Shown: positions 38,688 through 48,875 of the stretch, in pieces
Position numbering within the stretch: position 1 is the stretch's first letter
Layout: each line of letters starts with the position of its first letter
Notes under the pieces: generated by a model
Database searches by the model: none
Seen by the model: only the letters and a program-made list of their open reading frames with translations
What the model was told of the DNA's origin: nothing
DNA from: Methylotenera sp.
Lineage (GTDB): Bacteria > Pseudomonadota > Gammaproteobacteria > Burkholderiales > Methylophilaceae
Direction of reading: 5' to 3'
Assembly: GCA_020622105.1 (NCBI GenBank)
Contig: JAHRYP010000013.1
Span: 1-62,728 of the forward strand
Length of the DNA: 62,728 nucleotides
Translations under genes and position numbers: made by a program

Positions 38688-40337
38688 ATGCGCTTTCAAA
38701 TTGATCACGACTGGCAAGGCAACATGTCCACACCGCGCGCGCGCATAGGTGAAAATGCCAAAACTCACCTATTGCTTGTGCTGTGTGCAATCTGGATATT
38801 ATTCGGCTTAACCGGCCATGCGCCATGGAAGCCGCTTGAAAGTACCAGCATTACTGTAGTCAAAGGTATTATTGAAGGTGGCAGCTTTATTGCCCCACTA
38901 GCAGCTGGAGAGTCAACATTAGACTCACCACCGCTCTACTATCTGACAGCAGCAGCCAGCGCGCAATTATTCAGCCCATTTTTAAGCATGCATGACGGTG
39001 CACGACTCATCAATGCCATCTGGGTCACGATTATTCTACTGATGGTTGGCATGACTGGTCGCGAGCTCTGGGTGCGCGGCGTAGGCCGCCACGCAACGTT
39101 TATTATGGTCGGCACTATTGGTCTGGTAATGAATGCGCATAGTCTGAACACTGAAATTGCCAGTATGGCAAGTGCTGCTACCGGCTTCTACGCGCTGGCG
39201 CTTTCAAAACGTCGGCCCTGGCGCGCCAGCGGACTGCTAGGCCTTGCCTTAGGCATAGGTTTTCTGACAGATGGTGTAGTAATACCGATTATCTTACTTA
39301 GCACGTCAGTATTGCTGGCAGTAATTTTCAAGCCTTGGCGCACCGCCAGTTTTGCTAAAGTGTTAATCACTGCAATTATTATTGCTTGCCCGATAGCAGG
39401 CAGCTGGCTTGCCTTACTTTACTTTCAGCACCCAGCTATATTCAGCCAATGGTTGAATGCCAGCTTAAACGCATTTAAGCTGAATAACCACTTCTACTTT
39501 CTTCGCATCCTGCTATGGTATGCATGGCCGGCACTGCCGCTGGCAATATGGGGACTATGGCGTAATCACGACAAGCTGTTTTCCAAACCTAAATTTCAGC
39601 TCATTATCATCTTTTTCGCATGCAGTCTGTTTTTCTTAGGTTTTAGTGCGCCGTCTAAAGATATCTATGCCATGCCATTACTATTGCCGCTAGTGGCGCT
39701 CGGTGCCGGTAGTGTTGAATATTTAAAACGCGGCGCGGCTTCTGCCTTGAACTGGTTTGGCATCACACTGTTTGGCATGATTGGTTTCTTAATCTGGTTA
39801 GGCTGGATAGCAATGGCAACCGGCCACCCGGCCAAGATTAAAGAGCGCATGCTGTTCTTATCGGGCGCAACGAGTGCAGAAATACAGTGGCTCATGCTGG
39901 TACCGGCAATACTGGTTACAGCAATCTGGCTATTCACCTGCATACGCGCCAAACAAGGCAATCGTTCAACCGTCACCAACTGGGCTGTAGGCATGACATT
40001 TGGCTGGAGTTTACTCATGTCATTATGGCTGCCCTGGATCGACTCTGCTAAAAGCTATGAGCCTGTATTTACCGGCATCTATAAACTATTACCTGCCAAT
40101 ACAAGTTGCATGAACAGTCTTGGCGTTGGCCAAGCACAACGCATGCTGTTTAGTTACTACACCAGTATTAATTTAAAGTCCGTTGAAACTACTGAATTGC
40201 TTAATTGCAATTTTTATCTGATTCAGGATGAAAGAGGCGTTGCTCGAATGCAGCCTAATGATGAGTGGAAATTAATTTGGCAAGGAAAACGTGCAGCTGA
40301 TCGCAAAGAGAGTTTCAGGCTATTCCAACGTCAATAA
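38688..40337 (+). CDS. Membrane glycosyltransferase (GT39/GT83, ArnT/PMT-like)
   Basis: 549 residues, about ten to twelve hydrophobic helices. The N-terminal part has HAPWKPLE and, in the first large loop, STLDSPPLYYLTAAAS, typical of PMT-2 family polyprenyl-phosphate-sugar transferases such as ArnT. It probably decorates lipid A or another envelope glycan; donor and acceptor are unknown. The first ATG is used; ATG 38724 is an alternative. Confidence 0.78.
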   Translation: MRFQIDHDWQGNMSTPRARIGENAKTHLLLVLCAIWILFGLTGHAPWKPLESTSITVVKGIIEGGSFIAPLAAGESTLDSPPLYYLTAAASAQLFSPFLSMHDGARLINAIWVTIILLMVGMTGRELWVRGVGRHATFIMVGTIGLVMNAHSLNTEIASMASAATGFYALALSKRRPWRASGLLGLALGIGFLTDGVVIPIILLSTSVLLAVIFKPWRTASFAKVLITAIIIACPIAGSWLALLYFQHPAIFSQWLNASLNAFKLNNHFYFLRILLWYAWPALPLAIWGLWRNHDKLFSKPKFQLIIIFFACSLFFLGFSAPSKDIYAMPLLLPLVALGAGSVEYLKRGAASALNWFGITLFGMIGFLIWLGWIAMATGHPAKIKERMLFLSGATSAEIQWLMLVPAILVTAIWLFTCIRAKQGNRSTVTNWAVGMTFGWSLLMSLWLPWIDSAKSYEPVFTGIYKLLPANTSCMNSLGVGQAQRMLFSYYTSINLKSVETTELLNCNFYLIQDERGVARMQPNDEWKLIWQGKRAADRKESFRLFQRQ

Positions 40338-40341
40338 TTGC

Positions 40342-40367
40342 GTAAACCTGCATCTGAGCAGGTTTAC
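40342..40367. terminator. Hairpin between convergent genes
   Basis: GTAAACCTGC-ATCTGA-GCAGGTTTAC, a perfect 10-bp stem midway between the glycosyltransferase and fdsD stops. T-tracts are short, so efficiency is uncertain. Confidence 0.55.
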
Positions 40368-40399
40368 CTTAAATCAGCGAAGCCCGTGATCTAATCAGC

Positions 40400-40618
40400 T
40401 TAAATTTGCAGATACGCTTTAATCGCCGTCTGTACTTGCTGATGCAAACCCTGACCGCCTTGTTCATTCACGTATTCTGCAATCTGCTTACGCATAGGCA
40501 ATGCCCAGAACTTATTAAGGTGTCCGGCAATGTCTTGCTGGGCGTGACTCTGGTCAGGATAGGATTCATAAAAATCACCAATCTGATTGGCCATTGAAAT
40601 TAAGCGCTGAATATCCAT
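40400..40618 (-). CDS. fdsD: NAD-dependent formate dehydrogenase, delta subunit
   Basis: A 72-residue soluble protein resembling FdsD (LISMANQIGDFYES and HLNKFWALPMRKQI). FdsD is a small subunit or assembly partner of the soluble NAD-linked molybdenum formate dehydrogenase. It is last in the operon, after fdhD. Confidence 0.9.
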   Translation of the reverse strand: MDIQRLISMANQIGDFYESYPDQSHAQQDIAGHLNKFWALPMRKQIAEYVNEQGGQGLHQQVQTAIKAYLQI

Positions 40619-40664
40619 ATATGCATGTTTCTATCTAAAAAGTTCTAAATATTTACGAGTCACG

Positions 40665-41504
40665 TTACTGATTCAAAATTCTTTCATTGTGGGTGTACAC
40701 CACAAATCGGTTCTGCCTGGCAAATCCAACCAGTGCCAAACCGCACTGCTCTGCCACTCGCACTGCTAAGCCTGTAGGCGCAGAAACTGCTACCAACATT
40801 GCTACACCGGCCGTTGCCGTTTTTTGCACCATCTCAAAACTTGCACGGCTGGTGGTAATAATAAAGCCATCAAACTGCTGCCCCTGCTGCGTGCGCATTT
40901 TCTGTAATGCGCCTATCAGTTTATCCAGGGCATTATGCCTGCCAACATCTTCACGCACGATACTGACGGTTCCATCCGCCAACACAAAAGCACTGGCATG
41001 CGTAGCTCCGGTTTCTTTCTGCATCAACTGTTGTGCCTGAATTGCAAGCAATCCACGCTTGATACTCGTCGCGCTATACATCGTCTCCGATTGCAGTGGC
41101 TGCGGATAACGCATGGCCTGACTTAAACTTTCAGCACCACATAAACCACAGCCGGTTTTGCCTGCCAAAGTGCGGCGCCGGTCTTTCAGCTGCATAAAAC
41201 GCTCACTGGCGATGTCACAGTGTAGTTCTATACCCTCAGCCTGAACGCGAACTTCCACCCCATAAAGTTCAGTCATATTTTGCACGATACCTTCAGACAA
41301 TGAAAAACCTAACGCAAAGTCTTCCAGATCCTGCGCCGTAGCCAGCATCACGGCATGTGAAACACCATTGTAAATCAATGCAACCGGCGTTTCTTCTGCC
41401 AAGCAGTCCTGCGCCTGCACTTGCTGACCATCCTGCCATTGCGTCACCTCATATGTGCTCAATGGCCTGTCTAACAGTAGCTGCGATTCAAGTGTTTTAG
41501 GCAA
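40665..41504 (-). CDS. fdhD: Formate dehydrogenase accessory sulfurtransferase FdhD
   Basis: Transfers sulfur from the cysteine desulfurase to the molybdenum cofactor before insertion into formate dehydrogenase. 279 residues with the conserved CGLCG loop (cysteines 119 and 122) and the downstream SRASFEMVQKTATAGVAMLVAVSAPT region. It sits directly between fdsA and fdsD. Confidence 0.95.
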   Translation of the reverse strand: MPKTLESQLLLDRPLSTYEVTQWQDGQQVQAQDCLAEETPVALIYNGVSHAVMLATAQDLEDFALGFSLSEGIVQNMTELYGVEVRVQAEGIELHCDIASERFMQLKDRRRTLAGKTGCGLCGAESLSQAMRYPQPLQSETMYSATSIKRGLLAIQAQQLMQKETGATHASAFVLADGTVSIVREDVGRHNALDKLIGALQKMRTQQGQQFDGFIITTSRASFEMVQKTATAGVAMLVAVSAPTGLAVRVAEQCGLALVGFARQNRFVVYTHNERILNQ

Positions 41505-41521
41505 CTTAACTCTTTACAGAC

Positions 41522-44377
41522 TTAAATAGCTTCTGCTTTTTTACCGGCAAAAGCGATTTGCGCTTCACTGAAAGTCTTGTAATGCTTTTGCCAATCAGAT
41601 AGCTGACTCACTCGTGACACCTGAACTGCAGTGACCTTATATTCAGGGCAATTGGTTGCCCAGTCTGAATTATCGGTCGTAATCACGTTGGCGCCAGATT
41701 CGGGATGATGGAATGTTGTATACACTACCCCAACCTGCACGCGCTCAGTAATTTTGGCACGCAACACAGTTTCACCCGCACGGCTGGCAATACCGACCCA
41801 GTCACCTTCTTTAATGCCGCGATCTTCAGCATCATGTGGGTGAATTTCCAGTATATCTTCAGGATGCCATGCAGTATTTTGTGTGCGGCGGGTCTGCGCG
41901 CCAACGTTGTATTGCGACAGAATACGACCAGTCGTCAATATCAGTGGAAACTTCGCATTCACTTTTTCAGTAGTCGGTACGTACTGCGTGATAAAGAACT
42001 TACCTTTACCGCGCACAAACTCATCAATATGCATGATCGGCGTGCCATTCGGATGCTCATCATTACATGGCCATTGAATACTGCCCAACTCATCCAGTTT
42101 TTTGAAGCTTACACCGTGGAAAGTTGGCGTTAGCAATGCGATTTCATCCATGATTTCAGACGCATGCTGATATCCCATCGGATAACCCAAAGCCTCTGAT
42201 AATTTAGCGGTGACTTCCCAGTCTTCATAGCCATTTTTAGGTTTCATGACGCGGCGCACCGGTGAGATACGACGCTCGGCATTGGTGAAGGTACCGCTTT
42301 TCTCAAGGAATGACGCGCCAGGGAAGAACACATGTGCAAACATCGCAGTTTCATTCAGGAACAGATCCTGCACGATCACGCACTCCATATTCTCAAGCGC
42401 GTGTGTGACGTGCTGGGTATTTGGATCAGATTGCACAATATCTTCACCCACACAGTACAAGCCTTTAAAGCTGCCTTCAATGGCCTCATCCAGCATATTC
42501 GGAATACGCAAACCAGGTTCGCTGCTTAATGGTCGACCCCAAGCGGATTCAAACAACGCACGTGTCGCATAGTCAGCAACATGGCGGTAGCCCGGAAACT
42601 CATGCGGCATTGAGCCCATATCACAGGAACCCTGCACGTTATTCTGGCCGCGCAATGGATTTACGCCCACGCCTTCACGACCAATGTTGGCAGTAGCCAT
42701 TGCCAGGTTGGCAATACCCATCACGGTAGTAGAGCCCTGACTATGTTCAGTAACACCCAAACCATAATAGATTGCGGCGTTGCCGCCAGTAGCATACAGG
42801 CGAGCCGCAGCGCGGATATCTTCAGCTTTTACACCAATTTCTTCAGATAAAGCTTCTGGTGAGTTTTCCGGCTTAGCGACAAATTCCTGCCACGCCACAA
42901 ATGAATCCCACTCGCAGCGGGCTTTCACAAAGTCTTCCTGCACCAGCCCTTCGGTAACGATCACGTGCGCAAGCGCAGAAACCAAAGCAACGTTAGTACC
43001 TGGACGCAATTTAAGGTGATGATCAGCGCGCACATGCGGAGAGTTTGCCACTAGATCAATTTCGCGCGGGTCGGCGATAATTAATTTAGCACCTTCACGC
43101 AAACGGCGTTTCATCTGTGATGCAAATACCGGATGGCCGTCAGTTGGGTTAGCGCCGATAATGAAAATCACATCTGACTGCATCACTGAATCAAAGGTCT
43201 GTGTGCCGGCAGATTCACCAAGCGTTTGTTTCAGACCATACCCGGTTGGGCTATGGCAAACACGCGCACAGGTATCTACGTTATTCACACCGAATACGGC
43301 ACGAATCAGTTTTTGCGTTACATAAACCTCTTCGTTAGTACAGCGTGATGAAGTAATACCGCCAATTGCATCCTTACCGTACTTTTCATTAATGCGGCTA
43401 AGTTCGCTTGCAGCATAATTGATCGCCTCATCCCAGCTTACCTGTTGCCAAGGGTCTTTAATACTCTTGCGTATCATTGGCGTGGTGATACGGTCTTTAT
43501 GTGTGGCGTAACCCCACGCAAAGCGGCCTTTCACACAGGAATGTCCATGGTTGGCGCCGCCGTGCTTGCTCGGCGTCATGCGTACGACTTCTTCGCCTTT
43601 CATTTCCGCATCAAAGCTGCAGCCTACGCCACAGTATGCACAGGTGGTCGTCACGCTATGCTCTGGCGTACCTGCCTCAATCACGGTTTTTTCAATCAGG
43701 GTAGCGGTTGGGCAAGCCTGCACACAGGCACCACAGGATACACATTCAGAATCGAGGAAACTCTTGTTGCCGGCTGAAACTTTCGAGTCGAAGCCGCGAC
43801 CGGAAATCGTCAGCGCAAACGTACCCTGCGTTTCTTCACAGGCACGCACGCAGCGCGAACAGACAATACATTTGCTTGGATCAAAGGTGAAATACGGGTT
43901 GCTCTCATCCTTAGCCGCTTTAAGATGATTTTCACCATCATAACCATAACGTACTTCGCGCAGACCAACCGCTCCGGCCATATCCTGCAGTTCACAGTCA
44001 CCGTTAGTGGCACAGGTCAGGCAGTCCAGCGGATGATCTGAAATGTAAAGTTCCATGGTACCGCGACGAATATCGGCCAGCTTCGGCGTTTGCGTGTGTA
44101 CCACTAAACCCTCAGCTACCGGCGTAGTACAGGATGCAGGATAGCCGCGGCGACCCTCAATCTCCACTAGACACAAGCGACATGAACCGAACGGCTCCAG
44201 GCTATCTGTGGCACATAACTTAGGTACCGTGACACCCGCCAATGCTGCCGCATGCATAATTGAAACACCGTCGGGCACTGTTACCTGCCTGTCATCTACT
44301 GTCAGTGTCACTTTTTTAGTTGACTGACTAGTCGGTGTACCGTAATCCGTTTTTGGATTGTATTTGATCTCGTCCAT
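41522..44377 (-). CDS. fdsA: NAD-dependent formate dehydrogenase, alpha (catalytic) subunit
   Basis: Oxidises formate to CO2 at a bis-MGD molybdenum centre in the cytoplasm. 951 residues: N-terminal [2Fe-2S] domain (C55, C66, C69, C83), the NADH-dehydrogenase-like cluster region (HPLDCLTCATNGDC), two [4Fe-4S] ferredoxin motifs (about 170-222), the molybdopterin oxidoreductase [4Fe-4S] (CAYCGVGC, 246-253) and the probable molybdenum ligand C374 in ARVCHSP. It follows fdsB closely, with GGGA before the ATG. Confidence 0.97.
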   Translation of the reverse strand: MDEIKYNPKTDYGTPTSQSTKKVTLTVDDRQVTVPDGVSIMHAAALAGVTVPKLCATDSLEPFGSCRLCLVEIEGRRGYPASCTTPVAEGLVVHTQTPKLADIRRGTMELYISDHPLDCLTCATNGDCELQDMAGAVGLREVRYGYDGENHLKAAKDESNPYFTFDPSKCIVCSRCVRACEETQGTFALTISGRGFDSKVSAGNKSFLDSECVSCGACVQACPTATLIEKTVIEAGTPEHSVTTTCAYCGVGCSFDAEMKGEEVVRMTPSKHGGANHGHSCVKGRFAWGYATHKDRITTPMIRKSIKDPWQQVSWDEAINYAASELSRINEKYGKDAIGGITSSRCTNEEVYVTQKLIRAVFGVNNVDTCARVCHSPTGYGLKQTLGESAGTQTFDSVMQSDVIFIIGANPTDGHPVFASQMKRRLREGAKLIIADPREIDLVANSPHVRADHHLKLRPGTNVALVSALAHVIVTEGLVQEDFVKARCEWDSFVAWQEFVAKPENSPEALSEEIGVKAEDIRAAARLYATGGNAAIYYGLGVTEHSQGSTTVMGIANLAMATANIGREGVGVNPLRGQNNVQGSCDMGSMPHEFPGYRHVADYATRALFESAWGRPLSSEPGLRIPNMLDEAIEGSFKGLYCVGEDIVQSDPNTQHVTHALENMECVIVQDLFLNETAMFAHVFFPGASFLEKSGTFTNAERRISPVRRVMKPKNGYEDWEVTAKLSEALGYPMGYQHASEIMDEIALLTPTFHGVSFKKLDELGSIQWPCNDEHPNGTPIMHIDEFVRGKGKFFITQYVPTTEKVNAKFPLILTTGRILSQYNVGAQTRRTQNTAWHPEDILEIHPHDAEDRGIKEGDWVGIASRAGETVLRAKITERVQVGVVYTTFHHPESGANVITTDNSDWATNCPEYKVTAVQVSRVSQLSDWQKHYKTFSEAQIAFAGKKAEAI

Positions 44378-44396
44378 AATTTATCCCTACCTACGA

Positions 44397-45965
44397 CTAG
44401 GCTGTTTTGGCCTCTGATGAAAGACCAGCTGATGAAACACCAAAGTCTTCTGGAAAATGATTAAGCGCACTCAGCACCGGGTATGGCGTCATGCCACCCA
44501 AAGCACAAAGTGAACCGTTCAGCATGGTGTCGCTTAAATCGCGTACCAGCTCAATATTTTTAGCGCGGTCTTTACCGGCAGTGATTTTATCAATCACTTC
44601 TACACCGCGTGTAGAGCCGATACGGCATGGGGTGCACTTGCCGCAAGATTCAACCGCACAGAATTCAAATGCGTAGCGTGCCATTTTTGCCATATCGACC
44701 GTGTCATCAAACGCCACGATACCGCCATGACCCAGCACGGCCCATAACTTGGCAAACGCCTCATAATCCAGCGGTGTATCAAACTGGCTCTCTGGAAGAT
44801 ATGCACCTAGCGGACCACCAACCTGCACAGCACGAATTGGCTTGCCACTGGCAGAGCCGCCGCCATAGTCGTATAGCAATTCGCGTAATGTTGCGCCGAA
44901 TGCAAGCTCTACCAAACCACTGTGCTTAAGATTACCAGCAAGCTGAATCGGTAACGTACCACGTGAACGGCCCATGCCGTAGTCTGCATAGAACTGCGCA
45001 CCTTTATCCAGAATAATCGGTACGGTTGCCAGTGAAATTACATTGTTCACTACAGTTGGCTTGCCGAATAAACCTTCAATCGCTGGCAGTGGCGGCTTAA
45101 AGCGTACCAGACCACGTTTACCTTCCAGACTTTCCAGCAGAGAAGTTTCTTCGCCGCAGACATAAGCACCAGCAGCGCGGCGCACTTCCAGATTAAACGT
45201 TTTACCGCTGCCCAGAACATTATCACCCAGATAGCCTGCCTCATTCGCAGCGTCAATCGCTTCATTGAGCACAGCCAAAGCATGCGGATATTCGGAACGA
45301 ATATAGATATAACCCTGTGTTGCACCGACTGCCACACCGGCAATCGTCATGCCCTCAATCAGCACGAAAGGGTCGCCTTCCATAATCATGCGGTCAGAGT
45401 AAGTACCGGAGTCACCTTCATCTGCATTGCATACAATATATTTCTGTTCAGATTCACAGCCTAAAACCGTATTCCATTTGATACCGGTCGGGAATGCTGC
45501 ACCGCCACGACCACGCAAGCCGGAGTCAGTCACTGTTTTGACAATATCTGCAGCGGATAATTTAAGTGCATTTTTCAGGCCCTTGTAGCCGTCATGTGCC
45601 AGATAATCTTCAAGCGATACTGGATCGGTGATGCCGACACGGGCAAATGTCAAACGCTGCTGTTTTTTAAGCCATTCGATTTCTTCAGTCAAACCCAGAC
45701 TCAAGGCATGCGCTTTACCGTGGATAAAATCAGCATCAAACAGCGAAGCGACATCTTTAACTTTTACCGGACCGTAAGCAACGCGACCTTGTTCGGTTGC
45801 TACTTCCACCATGGTTTCCAGCCAGTACAGGCCGCGTGAGCCATTGCGGATAATCTCGACATCCAAGCCACGCGATTTAGCTTCAGCTGCAAGGGCTACA
45901 GCTACTTTCTCAGCGCCAACAGCGAGTGCACTGGAATCACGGGGAATATAAACTTTAGTAACCAT
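44397..45965 (-). CDS. fdsB: NAD-dependent formate dehydrogenase, beta (FMN/NAD) subunit
   Basis: NuoF-like subunit that passes electrons from iron-sulfur clusters to NAD+. 522 residues: an N-terminal thioredoxin-like part, FMN/NAD loop GRGGAAFPTGIKW, CNADEGDSGTYSDR, and the C-terminal [4Fe-4S] motif SCGKCTPCRIGS. The gene overlaps the end of fdsG by one base. Confidence 0.97.
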   Translation of the reverse strand: MVTKVYIPRDSSALAVGAEKVAVALAAEAKSRGLDVEIIRNGSRGLYWLETMVEVATEQGRVAYGPVKVKDVASLFDADFIHGKAHALSLGLTEEIEWLKKQQRLTFARVGITDPVSLEDYLAHDGYKGLKNALKLSAADIVKTVTDSGLRGRGGAAFPTGIKWNTVLGCESEQKYIVCNADEGDSGTYSDRMIMEGDPFVLIEGMTIAGVAVGATQGYIYIRSEYPHALAVLNEAIDAANEAGYLGDNVLGSGKTFNLEVRRAAGAYVCGEETSLLESLEGKRGLVRFKPPLPAIEGLFGKPTVVNNVISLATVPIILDKGAQFYADYGMGRSRGTLPIQLAGNLKHSGLVELAFGATLRELLYDYGGGSASGKPIRAVQVGGPLGAYLPESQFDTPLDYEAFAKLWAVLGHGGIVAFDDTVDMAKMARYAFEFCAVESCGKCTPCRIGSTRGVEVIDKITAGKDRAKNIELVRDLSDTMLNGSLCALGGMTPYPVLSALNHFPEDFGVSSAGLSSEAKTA

Positions 45966-46462
45966 TACGCTTTAACCTCCGAAACCTTAACCTCTGTAAT
46001 TAGAGCGTCTAATTCCGCTGGAGATACGCGCCCGTATATTTCATCATCTATTACCACAGTCGGTGATAATGCACAGTTGCCCAGACAATAAACCGGCTCC
46101 AGTGTAATAGCACCATCTGCCGTAGTCTGGTGATAATCCACATTCAGACATTTTTTGGCATGCGCTTCCAGCGCTTCGGAACCCATGGCCTGGCAAGACT
46201 CGGCACGGCAGATCTGCATAATATGGCGACCTGGCTTATGTGTACGGAAATGATGATAAAAAGTCACCACGCCGTGAACTTCTGCAACTGACAGACTCAA
46301 AGCTTTAGAGATAGATATATAGCAAGACTCCGGCACATATCCGACAGTATCCTGAATCGCATGCAAAAGTGGCAATAAAGCGCCGGGTTGTTGCCGATGC
46401 TTAGCAATTAGCGCATCTATAACTGCAGCGCTAACTTCCTGTGTTGTTTGTAAATCAGACAA
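45965..46462 (-). CDS. fdsG: NAD-dependent formate dehydrogenase, gamma subunit
   Basis: NuoE-like [2Fe-2S] subunit, 165 residues, with the four cluster cysteines in CRAESC and CLGNC. A TTG start fits, with GGAGAG 6-7 bases upstream. It is first in the fds operon. A MITE-like repeat begins about 23 bases upstream of the start codon, so the operon promoter must lie within or beyond that repeat. Confidence 0.94.
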   Translation of the reverse strand: MSDLQTTQEVSAAVIDALIAKHRQQPGALLPLLHAIQDTVGYVPESCYISISKALSLSVAEVHGVVTFYHHFRTHKPGRHIMQICRAESCQAMGSEALEAHAKKCLNVDYHQTTADGAITLEPVYCLGNCALSPTVVIDDEIYGRVSPAELDALITEVKVSEVKA

Positions 46463-46484
46463 GCTATTCTCTCCGTATCAACTA

Positions 46485-46628
46485 AGGAAACACGGAACAA
46501 GTCGCCGAGCGAGATAAACTACACGGCGCACGGAACGCAGAAACCGAGATAATATGCGGTTACAGCGAGGATGCGAATACTACGAAAGCAGTAATTTGCT
46601 ATCGCAGGTACTCAATCCGTGTTTCCCT
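46485..46628. repeat. MITE-like repeat copy B, in the fdsG-moaA intergenic region
   Basis: Terminal inverted repeats AGGAAACACGGA (46485-46496) and TCCGTGTTTCCCT (46616-46628), extended by CTA and TAG. The shared 22-base core is at 46525-46546. The right half is more diverged from copies A and C. About 144 bases with no ORF. Confidence 0.72.
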
Positions 46629-46691
46629 AGCATTAATTAAAGTTAGTGCTAGTATAATACAGTTATTTACTACTAACTATACCGACCTGTA

Positions 46692-47729
46692 ATGATTAAA
46701 AAAGTGCCCATATCCGCACAAAAAATTGCTAGCGAACTACCCGGTGAACTAGTAGACCAGTTTGGCCGCAAAGTCGACTATATCCGCCTGTCTATCACAG
46801 ACCGCTGCGACTTCCGCTGTGTCTATTGCATGGCGGAAGATATGACATTTCTACCACGTAACGAAGTGCTGAGTCTGGAAGAATGTGCGCGGCTGGTTAA
46901 AATCTTTGTGAGACTAGGCGTCACTAAAGTACGCATCACCGGCGGCGAGCCTTTGGTGCGCAAAAACGCATTGTGGCTATTTAATGAAATCGGCCATTTG
47001 CAAAATCTGAACGAATTAGTGCTCACCACCAATGGCAGCCAGCTGGAAAAACAGGCGCAGGATTTAAAAAATGCAGGTGTTAAGCGCATCAACATCAGTG
47101 TAGATAGCTTGAATAGCGATCGCTTCAAATCTATCACCCGTACCGGCGATTTAGATAAAGTGCTCAATGGCATACAGGCAGCGAAACAGGCTGGCTTTGA
47201 AAGCATCAAACTTAATAGCGTATTGATGCGCGGCGTTAATGATGATGAAGCCCTGCCATTAGTAGACTTTGCTATTGAGCAAGCCATTGATATTTCCTTC
47301 ATTGAAGAAATGCCGCTGGGTGAAGTTAATCATACCCGCGAGTCTACTTTTGTCAGCAATGCAGATACGCTGAAATTACTGCAAAGTAAATACACACTTA
47401 CACCCAGCACCCACAACAGCGGGGGCCCTGCCCGTTACTGGCAGGTAGCAAACACGCAAACCAAAATCGGCTTTATTTCACCGCACAGCCATAATTTCTG
47501 CGAAAGCTGTAATCGTGTGCGCATCACCTGCAAAGGCGAATTGTTTCTATGTTTAGGCCAGGAAGACAAAATCGACCTCATGCCGCTACTGCGTCAACAT
47601 CCGGATAATGACATGCCTGTCATACAAGCGATATTGAACAGCATGTCAATTAAACCCAAAGGCCACGACTTTGACCTGCGCCGCGCTGAACCTGCGGTCA
47701 TCAGGTTTATGTCCCATACAGGCGGTTAA
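46692..47729 (+). CDS. moaA: GTP 3',8-cyclase
   Basis: Radical SAM enzyme for the first step of molybdenum cofactor synthesis. 345 residues: N-terminal cluster motif CDFRCVYC, the TGGEPLVR segment, and a second C-terminal cluster with CESCNRVRITC and a later cysteine. It heads moaA-mobA-mobB-moeA, divergent from the formate dehydrogenase that needs the cofactor. A TATAAT at 46653-46658 is a candidate -10. Confidence 0.96.
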   Translation: MIKKVPISAQKIASELPGELVDQFGRKVDYIRLSITDRCDFRCVYCMAEDMTFLPRNEVLSLEECARLVKIFVRLGVTKVRITGGEPLVRKNALWLFNEIGHLQNLNELVLTTNGSQLEKQAQDLKNAGVKRINISVDSLNSDRFKSITRTGDLDKVLNGIQAAKQAGFESIKLNSVLMRGVNDDEALPLVDFAIEQAIDISFIEEMPLGEVNHTRESTFVSNADTLKLLQSKYTLTPSTHNSGGPARYWQVANTQTKIGFISPHSHNFCESCNRVRITCKGELFLCLGQEDKIDLMPLLRQHPDNDMPVIQAILNSMSIKPKGHDFDLRRAEPAVIRFMSHTGG

Positions 47730-47731
47730 AC

Positions 47732-48325
47732 GTGTCGATTTCAGCCATTATTCTTGCTGGCGGCAGAGCTACACGCATGGGCGGTCTGGATAAAGGCCTA
47801 GTATTGTTCAGGCAAAAACCGCTGATTGCACATGTAGTTAGCCGATTAACACCGCAAGTAGATGAAATTATCATTAATGCCAACCGCGAATTAGAATCCT
47901 ATAAAGCATTAGGCTACCAAGTACTGCAAGATGAAATAATCGATTTCGCAGGACCATTGGCAGGCATGCAACTCGGACTGAAATATGCCAGCTGTGACTA
48001 TATACTAACAGCGCCATGTGACTCTCCTCTACTCCCTTTAGACTTGACCTCTCGCCTGCAGGCTGCAATGCTTGTACATGATGCAGACATTGCTATCGTG
48101 AGCAGCGATGGCAATACCCATCCGGTTTTCTGCCTATGTAAAAAGTCTGTGCTACCGACACTGAATGACTACCTTAAACACGGCGGAAGAAAAGTGAGTG
48201 CATGGCAGCAGAGTCTAAACCACGTTTATGTCGATTTCAGCGACTGCGCTGAGGCATTCACCAACCTGAACTCTCAACAAGACTTAGCCGGTTTTGAAAC
48301 AAAACTTCAAAACCTGTCATCCTGA
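47732..48325 (+). CDS. mobA: Molybdenum cofactor guanylyltransferase
   Basis: Attaches GMP to molybdopterin to make MGD, the form used by FdsA. 197 residues with the nucleotidyltransferase motif ILAGGRATRMGGLDKGL, FAGPLAGMQ and APCDSPLLP. The GTG at 47732 is 2 bases past the moaA stop. Confidence 0.95.
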   Translation: MSISAIILAGGRATRMGGLDKGLVLFRQKPLIAHVVSRLTPQVDEIIINANRELESYKALGYQVLQDEIIDFAGPLAGMQLGLKYASCDYILTAPCDSPLLPLDLTSRLQAAMLVHDADIAIVSSDGNTHPVFCLCKKSVLPTLNDYLKHGGRKVSAWQQSLNHVYVDFSDCAEAFTNLNSQQDLAGFETKLQNLSS

Positions 48326-48335
48326 AAATTCTGTT

Positions 48336-48875
48336 ATGACTGTATCTAAAACACTACCGATTATCGGCATCTGCGCCGCTGGCAGCAATAGCGGCAAAAC
48401 CACGCTCATTAACAAACTGATTATTGAACTGCGCGAACGCAATATCCGCGTTTCCGTCATCAAGCATGCACATCATCACTTTGATATTGACCACCCTGGT
48501 AAGGATAGCTACGAAATTCGTGAAGCCGGCGCAGTGCAGACCCTCGTAGCATCCAGCAAGCGTTGGGCGCTAATCACTGAAATGCAGCGCACACCTAACC
48601 CGCAAGAAGAAGCAGATTTGGAATCATTGATTGAACTGATCAACCCGAATTATGCGGATTTAATTCTGGTAGAAGGTTTTAAAAACGCAAACATTCCCAA
48701 AATAGAAGTGCATCGCCCAACTCTGGAAATGCCACTGGCATCTGCAAATGATAGCCATTTCATTGCCGTTGCCAGTGATGACCCATTTACAACACAAACT
48801 AAGCTGCCAGTGCTGAACCTGAACAACATTAAACAGATCGCAGATTTCATTCTAGAAGTAATTAACAGCAAATGA
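48336..48875 (+). CDS. mobB: Molybdopterin-guanine dinucleotide biosynthesis adaptor protein
   Basis: About 179 residues: P-loop ICAAGSNSGKTTLINKL, then KHAHHHFDIDHPGKDSYE and ILVEGFKNANIPKIEV, all typical of MobB, a GTP-binding helper of MobA. ATG 48336 is preferred; a longer frame would overlap mobA. Confidence 0.93.
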   Translation: MTVSKTLPIIGICAAGSNSGKTTLINKLIIELRERNIRVSVIKHAHHHFDIDHPGKDSYEIREAGAVQTLVASSKRWALITEMQRTPNPQEEADLESLIELINPNYADLILVEGFKNANIPKIEVHRPTLEMPLASANDSHFIAVASDDPFTTQTKLPVLNLNNIKQIADFILEVINSK

